DNA of 64,000 bases, from the NCBI GenBank assembly GCA_037043455.1, contig JAWPHD010005100.1, positions 62,001 through 126,000 on the forward strand. Reading direction: 5' to 3'. Position 1 is the stretch's first letter. Every line of letters begins with the position of its first letter. This document shows, in pieces, positions 38,301 to 47,300 of the stretch. The notes beneath the pieces are model-generated. The model was not told where the DNA came from and did not search any database. It was given only the letters and a program-made list of their open reading frames with translations. The DNA comes from Cyrtodaria siliqua (lineage: Eukaryota > Mollusca > Bivalvia > Adapedonta > Hiatellidae). The translations under genes and the position numbers were made by a program.

Positions 38301-41300
38301 TGATTGGTTTAAAAAGTAGAGTAAACACTATTCCTGGTTAAGCAGTTTTCTCCATGTCAATACAACACTTAAAAGCTGTCATCTGCACTGACTATAAGTG
38401 GTAATCAATTCTTAATCTTTACAATCACTGAACTCATATTTCTCCAAGTAACCATATGATAAGAATGAATGAATGGTGTTTTACAGCACGTCGACACATA
38501 AATAGGTCATATTGTGCAAAAACTGATGAAAGACGAAGAAATGAAGTAGCAATTGAAAATTAATATAAATGTATAAAGATGAAACTATTTACAAATCAGG
38601 GATGATAACTGTATATGTAAATCAACAAATGCCCGTTAAAGGGTATATAAATAACCATAACAGACAGATCCTGGATTTGAGATTGGGAGTGCGTTACTTT
38701 TTACCTACGATTTTATTGAGGGGATTGGGGGATTAAGTCCATAAACAACAACAACAAAAAATATACATTTTCAAATCAGATTGTTAGGGGCAAAGGCTTT
38801 TATTCTCCTCTTGGATGATCTGCCCTTGAACATTTTTATCCATCTTAGCCCATCATTATACTAACATCTCCATCACATCTCTGGGTCCTATCAAAAAATA
38901 ATTGCAATTAGAGATGTGAAAATTGACAACTGTAATTATGGCAAAAATATCAAATCACTCACCAACTGAAGTATGGTCGGGTTACATCCAACAATGAAGG
39001 GAAGACCACGAAAGCCTGCTATCCTGTGGGCAATTCTGACTGGAAGTTCCTTGTGTAAGTATTGGGCACTGCGTAACAGATGGGTGCCATCTTGTGATTT
39101 GCCGGCATACAGGATTGTTGATGGTGTTAATCGGACAGACGGCTGGAAAAAAACAATAACACATTACCTAAATGAATATGAAAGTACACCAGTTGTTTAA
39201 GATTGGGATCGGCGACCATGATGGCGACCATGACGTTAACGAGAAAAGTCAGATTGGCTGATTATGACCACACTGCGAACTACAGCCCTCTGAGAGATAT
39301 CAAGCACCTGCAAAATATTTACCTGACACAAGATCTTAATTATGTACACAAAAGTTTAAATTCATATTTTGAGTTTGGGCTCCGTAGGGAAGAACCGTGT
39401 TCTACCTGGGGATGTTTTCGAGGGCCACCTTAACCACTTACAGTGAAAACATCTTATTTAATTAAGTAGTCTGTATAAATGAGAAATGTACTTTGTTGGC
39501 ACATATCCTTAAAAAAAATGTTTGCTTAATATGTGCACTTGTATTACCTGCAGAACAGTCACACTGAAGAACTGTAATTTAATACCTACATTGTTTACTT
39601 CATTGGTGCACTTGTATTACCTGCAGAACAGTCACACTGAAGAACTGTAATTTAATACCTACATTGTTTACTTCATTGGTGCACTTGTATTACCTGCAGA
39701 ACAGTCACACTGAAAAACTGTAATTTAATACCTACATTGTTTACTTCATTGGTGCACTTGTATTACCTGCAGGACAGTCACACTGAAAAACTGTAATTTA
39801 ATACCTACATTGTTTACTTCATCGGTGCACTTGTATTACCTGCAGAACGGTCACACTGAAGAACTATACCCATTATTATTGATATTATAAAATCATTAGT
39901 CATACATCTAGGGAGTAGGTAAACATTGGGAGATAACAGTTTCTGAGTCGATGATTGAATACACAGTCTAGCATCATAAGAATGATTTGTTTATTATTAA
40001 TACCATTGTCAATATGAAAAGGTTAAGTAGAATACTAGATAACTGAGCCTTAAATAAATACGAATAATTTTATGAACATTTTTAATGCTATATGTGGCAA
40101 AAGTTTCAGTCCAATGGTCCAATTCTCGGATTATAGCGCCCACGCAGGACCCTCAAAATTCATTTAGGAACAAACTTGTTTGGGGGTGGGTGGGTGATGT
40201 GGAAAAAAGAGACGTTGGCGAAACTTTACAGGAATGTTGACCAGCAAGTGAAGATGCGCACCTGGGTTTTCCTTTTTATTATGGACAAAGAAACATTGAG
40301 TTATGGCCCTTGACTTAGTCAAAATAGGGACTGAAAAACTTGTGTCGCGCCCTCCTCCATTAATACGGTAGCCAAACGTTACAGGAATGTTGATACTACC
40401 CTATATATGCTGAACATCAAGCAAAGTCCCATTTTAAGAAGTCTTTGGTATGACCAGGCCGGGGACTGAACCAGCTACCTCCCGCATGAGAGGCAAACCC
40501 TCGCTCTACCACTAAACTACTGACGTGGTGTTGAAATATAATGTCCCGTTCTTAGGGTATGGTGCAAGTTTATTTTGTAGAGATATTTTAGGGCCAGTCC
40601 ATTTTAATTCCAGGCATGTCCATTTTAATTTAGGGCCTGTCCATTTTCTTTCAGGCCTGTCCATTTTAATTCTGGATCTGTCTAGAAACAATCTTGGGGC
40701 ACTGCAGTCTCCATTTAAAATAGCATGATAAAAATCTAGGTCAACTGAACGACCTAGTGTAAACTGCATGAAGCTGGTGTAAACTGCATGAAGCCTCTTA
40801 ATGATCATGATTCAAGAGTAGATCTGCCTGTGTTAACAACATTTAAGACATATACCTACACCATGCTCAACTATTTTTAGCCAACGAATCCAGGATATGA
40901 CCTGAATACCAGAAATGTCCTACTTCTTGATAGTTAATTTGTATGATGTTTTAGTCATTTTCAACACATGCAAGGTTATATATGACGGTCATTTTTTTTG
41001 TGGTGGAGGCAGACCACCCACTTTTCCTGGGTAGAACCAGTACTGTACACCTCCCACCATCCGTAAGACAAGACACTTCCTCACTTATAAGTCGAGCTCC
41101 CAGTGGGATTCGAACCCGCAGTGGCGAGAGGCGAAGGTTTACAACGCAACGTCGTTAACCGTTCGGCCATGGAGACGCTTGATTGTTAAGAACAGAGGTG
41201 TACATATGTATTGTTCAAAATAGAGGCGAGGGCTGGCATGGCGCAGTCGGTAGCACGGCGGATTTGTAACCGGAGGTCCCGGGTTCAATCATCCGTGGTG

Positions 41301-44300
41301 CCACAGAGTTTGTCGGTGTGTTCTTGGGCAAGACACTTTCCCTTAGCCTCGTCCGTCGGATGGGGATGTAAACCGGGCGGTCCCGTGTATCAGTCTATCC
41401 TCCGAGCACGTTAAAGAACCATAGGATCTATTCGATAATAAGAGTAGGGCATGGTTCCTATGTATCCTTCCCCTCTCTCTGGGGTGGCTCTAAATAACCT
41501 ATACTGTGTTGATGAGCCGTTAAACAACATTCAATTTAATTTCAAATAGAGGCCCTGTTAGGGCAATTTTACCATCGCATGTTACCATCGACTAGGTCAA
41601 TGGTAAGATGCGATGGTCGATGGTAAGATGCGATGGTCAATGGTAAGATGCGATGGTCAATGGTAAGATGCGATGGACCATCGCATCTTACCATTGACCA
41701 TCACATCTTACCATCACATCTTACCATCGACCATCACATCTTACCATCGCATCTTACCATCGACCATCGCATCTTACCATCGACATAGACATAGACATTT
41801 TTCTACGGTAATCGTGAGATCTTGATCAGCATGAAAACTGATAAGTCAATGGTAAGATGCGATGGTAAGATGCGATGGTCGATGGTAAGATGTGATGGTC
41901 GAGGGTAAGATGTGATGGTCGATGGTAAGATGCGATGGTGAATGATCGCATCTTACCATCGACCATCGCATCTTACCATTGACCAATGCATCTTACCATC
42001 GCATCTTACCATCGACCATCGACGTAAGATGCGATGGTAACATGGCCCTAACCGGACACCGTACCCAATAGAGAAAAACAAGATTCTTTCATGGGTATCA
42101 GATTCTGGTAAAGAGGGAAATACCAACACAAGGAATAATTGTTTTTTATCGGAGCCGAGGTTCGGATCTGCCAAGGTTCCGATTAAAACAATTATACCGA
42201 GGATTGGAATTCCCCATATGAACCTGTTACCCATGATTGATTCTTCTTTTTGCATATCAGACATTGTGTGCTTTGACGTCGCCTATTACTAATGCCAATT
42301 ACTAACATTTTGCATGTTTTTTTTGCACAATGATGTCACGTCGTTGGTGATGCAAGTGACATTTATACCCCCATGTGTAAGATCAGGCTTTCCATCATCC
42401 ATGTCCGGCGTGCAAGAATTAAGTGTCCTTGATGATACACACTTCATGGGCGGATTTAGGGGGGGGCGGAAGCGGCGTACGCCCCCCCTAAAATCGACCA
42501 AGGTAAGTTTTTTTACATGTATGTCCATGTTACTGTAGATACAATATCAAACAATTTCGATGCAAGCCCTCAGTATAAATTTTTTTAATGCTCGCTTCGC
42601 TCGCTCGACGCATAATAACTAATGAGTGGTTTAATTAACACATTGTTAAATCCTTTTATTTGAAAACGGACTTTTTTTATTCATACATGTATGTCCATGT
42701 TACTGTAGATAAAATATCAAACAATTTCGATGCACGCCCTCAGTATAAAAAAAATTCTCGCTCGCTCGACGCATAATGTCTAATGAGTGGTTTAATTAAC
42801 ACATTGTATACTACTTTTATTTGAAAACGCACTTATTTACCCTATCAATGCACTACCGCAACCGTTTTATGAGGCTATAAACGGACCCGAAAATTGACCA
42901 AAATCTTACGCCCCCCCTAAGCTGAAATCCTGGATCCGCCCCTGCACTTGTCAAGTAAGAATTAAAAGTGCAAAGTTGTGGAGGCATGTGCTAAAAAGCT
43001 GAGTGGAGCTGTGGAGTGTAGTCGACTCAAAAATGGTAACATTGACTCCAAAAAGGGGTGGTGGAGTGGAAATGTGGAGTGGAGTGTAATGACTCCAAAA
43101 TCCGTACAAGACAGAAAAAACATGAATAGCTGAGCAGGCCATAAATTTAGATACATCTCTAAATCTATAGGCTTAAATTCTATAACAAAAAGATACCTTC
43201 TCAATAAATTTTCCTGCTTTACAGAGAGACCGTGAGGTGATGTACATAACTTCTAATTATAATTTTGTTTGTGTCAATCAATTAACATGATGCCAGTACT
43301 TAGATATCTCCGTCCTATTGTTGATGTCGGAGTATATTGGCATATTCATCATATATGCATTGCTGTACCTGTAATTCTGTATTGTGGGTTATAATTTCAT
43401 CATATATGCATTGCTGTACCTGTAATTTTGTATTGTGGGTTATAATTTCATCATATATGCATTGCTGTACCTGTAATTTTGTATTGTGGGTTATAATTTC
43501 ATCATATATGCATTGCTGTACCTGTAATTTTGTATTGTGGGTTATATTATATAGGTATAGTATTTGTTTGATTGGTTCAAATGGATAAATGATTGACAAC
43601 TGGCGACATGTTAATTGTCAATGTGTTTGAATCAAGCACAAATCAGTTGGTGATTTTAGAAAATATATACTACGTTCACTTTCAATTTATAAGATTGGTA
43701 ATGATGAATATCTGCGAGAAAAATAAATATGGTCAGTGTTTGTTCAGACGGCAGAATAGCTATTTTCTATTGATGAACACCAGATGCATGCACAATTAGC
43801 TCCATGTAACACCCAACGCGTACACATATTTATCTCCACTTACCGAAATTTGAAGTTTATTCGAAATTAGATGCTATTTCTTTTCACCAGAAAGTATTAA
43901 TTAAGTATTATCAAAAATTGTTCACATCTCAATGAAAAGGTAGGTAAAATTTGAAATGTTTTTGTTTGAGAATAACAATCGTCTGTGTATTTCTGCGCTT
44001 TTAAAGACTCATTACGTGTTCCCACCTTAATTCCATTAAACGATGGGAAAGCTTATATACGCAGAATTTTACAACGAATATTTCGACACTTTTGACTGTA
44101 ATAATGTGATAACCTGTTTGAAATTACTTGTTACATGTTTTAATTTTACAATATGCAAACTTTTTAAGCCAGAATTAAGGATTTATTTCATACCCCAGCC
44201 GACCCCGTTTTCGCTTCTTGGAGAAGGGGTTGGATGGGGTATGAAAGTTAATGTCATACGTTCAGAGTTGAACGTTTATATTTCATTAAAACAATGCCAC

Positions 44301-47300
44301 GTTTATAAACTATTAAACTAATTAGTAAAATGCATATTAAACAATGGTCTTCTGTTTTAAAGTGTCCTGTTATTTGTAACAGAAACACGTAATTTAACTG
44401 GGGCGGTCTTATATCGAGGAAAACTGAAAACATCACAGGGAAACTTTCAGGTTGTAACATATCCATCAACTTGTATGTGTTTTACATGCATGTGATAAAT
44501 AGAATCTAACAATATCTTCCTTTTGGACTAAAATTAATGTTCATACAGGTTAAACTTTAATCTATGTTCCTAAAAAGTCATGCTTAACTTTTTTTGTTCA
44601 GTATATAATGGTAAACATGTCCTACATTATTTTTTGTTCAGTGTATAATGGTAAACATGTTGTCCTACATTATAATTACACAGTAACAAATATAATCAAG
44701 GTAGGTAATTCTAATGTAGTTGTTTACAGGCAGATTAAGATGATGCAGAATACTACTCCCATGCTTCTGGTTTCACCGGATGACCTCGCACAAGAAGCGC
44801 AAATGAAAAACATCTCTCTTAATCTAGAGCAGTATACATTAAAATGATTTAAAAACACCAAAATGATTTAAAGCTATAGACACAATATTTAGATTGCCTG
44901 CCTTTTTGTTTGTGATTTCATTTCACCAACACATGGGGAATTCAGGGATTTAAAGGGATCTGTCCATAAGTAAAGCACACCTGAGCATAAGCATTTTTAT
45001 TCAGTGAAATGAATACATGGAAACATGAGCATAGACCCAGATAAGTATGAAGTAATAAATTTGTTAAATAAATTTTTTAATTAGATTTTTTTTTTTTATT
45101 TATGGTATAGATTGTAAACATTGTGGGTCCACTTTATTTACATTTGTGTTGCTCATGTGGTATCCATTAGCGCATTAGGGTTTCACTACAGTATGCAATG
45201 CATCATCTAACTGAACCGTGTAGCTCATCCACATGTATAATTTTAGTGTGGACTTAAGTTTATTTCAAGTTCAATCCAACAAAGTGTATTTAATTAAATA
45301 TATTAATCCAATTTAGTAAATAGTCAACAACGGTAGATGTGTAATGTTTGTCAACGTTTGTTTGAATGGTGCTTTACATCATTTTAGGCCATAAATATAT
45401 AGAGTTTAATTAACATTGTTGAAGTGATACGGGAAATAATTCCCGAGTGAGAAAGATTCTTGCGATATAGAAATGAGTGCGTTTTGCACGAGTCTCTATA
45501 TCGCAAGAATATTTCTCACGAGTGAATTATTTTCCGTATCACGACAAAAATGTTAATAAAACTATATAATATATATTCTGTGATGAATTTCTTTCCAATC
45601 CTCTTTTGACACAAGTATTCCTTCTTCTGTCACTCCTTTGGCGACAGCGCGGAGTAATATCATGACGTCAATTTGTGACGTCTATCGTTTAGTTCATAAC
45701 ATTTGGCTTCTGTGCTATCTTGCACACTAGGCGAGATAGCACATTAGAGGAAGGGATATGTTACAGATTTTCTCAAACTGGGAAATTTCTATAATTCATC
45801 ACAGAATATATAATATATGATGGGGTTGTTTTTGTTTGAGGCAGACCACCCCATGTTTCCTAGGTAGAACCAGTACCGTATACCTCCTGCCATCCGTAAG
45901 AATCAACACTTTCTCACTTATAAGTTGAGCTCCCAGTGGGATTCTAACCCGCAACGATGAGAAGCGAGAAAGTTTACAACGCAATGTTGTAAACCCCTTG
46001 GCCACGGATGCACTATGCAATTTTCCAGAAAAAAAAGGTTAACTCTTGGGAATTGAAAACACGGCTTTCTGATATTAACAGTCAGGCATTCTAACCTCTG
46101 AGCTTATATAACACGGCTGGAAATCAGTGGAGCTACCTGACCTCCGTTTGGAGGTATATGCAAAATTGCTCCAGCGCCACTTCCGAGGTAGTTCCAGCGC
46201 CAAAAATACAAGTAAACAAGGTGGGTATGCTTTGCTATTTCTTCTTTATTTTCTTTATTTGCCTTGATATCTTTTTTCTTTCATGCAAACAATGGGTTGT
46301 TAGTACACTATTAAACTAATTAGTAAAATGCATGTCAAACAATGGCCTTCTGCTTTTATCTGTCCCATAATTTGTAACAGGAACCAGTACTTTGAAGGGG
46401 GCGGTCTTATATCGTAGTAAACTGACAACATCCCAAAGAAACTTTCATGTTGTATCATCGACTTGTATGTGTTTTATGTGATAAATAGAATCTCACAATA
46501 TCTTGCTTAAAAATAATGTCTACCGACATACCCTATTTTTTTTAGAGCATGCAATAGGAAACACACCTATTTTTCTTTTTGGCTTATGCATAATGAAGAC
46601 AACCATATTTTATATCTTTCTATTTATTTTTGTTTGTATCATTTTATTTTCATTGTGTAATCAATAAATTTGCCATATTGTGCATGCCCATTGTGCGCCC
46701 TTTAATATTGGTAATATTAAGCACTATTCCATTATATAGAACATATATTTAGTGATATTTATTTAAACGAAAAATAACTTATAGAAGTTTGTCTGACCCT
46801 ACACATTCAGATGAAATACCAACATTTAAACTAGAAAAGTGTAAACAGGAAACGGATGCCCCACTGAAAACAATCAGCGAAAAAGTTATGAAAAAAGGGT
46901 GGTAACAGGTAATACATGGTAGAATTTGGTGCTGAATCAATATGAACATCTAAGCATGATATAAAATGATTGATAGTATTTTGACATGCACACAGCTAAA
47001 CAAGAGGTATCAGTGATCTTCGCCATGTGGAATGTGTCTGTGCATATGAGTTATTATAGTTTACTTGATTAACTGAGCTTCTAATTCCTAAAGGTTTCAT
47101 AATGTTCTAACATAAAACAAAACAATGTGACTCTAAAGTTCAATCTTTAATGGTTTTCACCTCTTTTTTAGGTAGTAAACATTTATGATTTGAAGACCAC
47201 GTTAACTTGGAAGTTCACAGCACAAGTTTGGACCATTAAGAAAATATTTGACTCCAAGTTTTTTAATTTGTGCATTTGCTAAAAACAAAATGCCATTCTA

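Noticed and set aside
41228..41300. Genuine tRNA gene
   Set aside because: A- and B-boxes are present but the sequence runs directly into a SINE body and the cloverleaf is imperfect.
43315..43599. Frames on both strands with a 17-residue repeat
   Set aside because: A 51-bp tandem repeat keeps any frame open; no start context, domain or splice signal.
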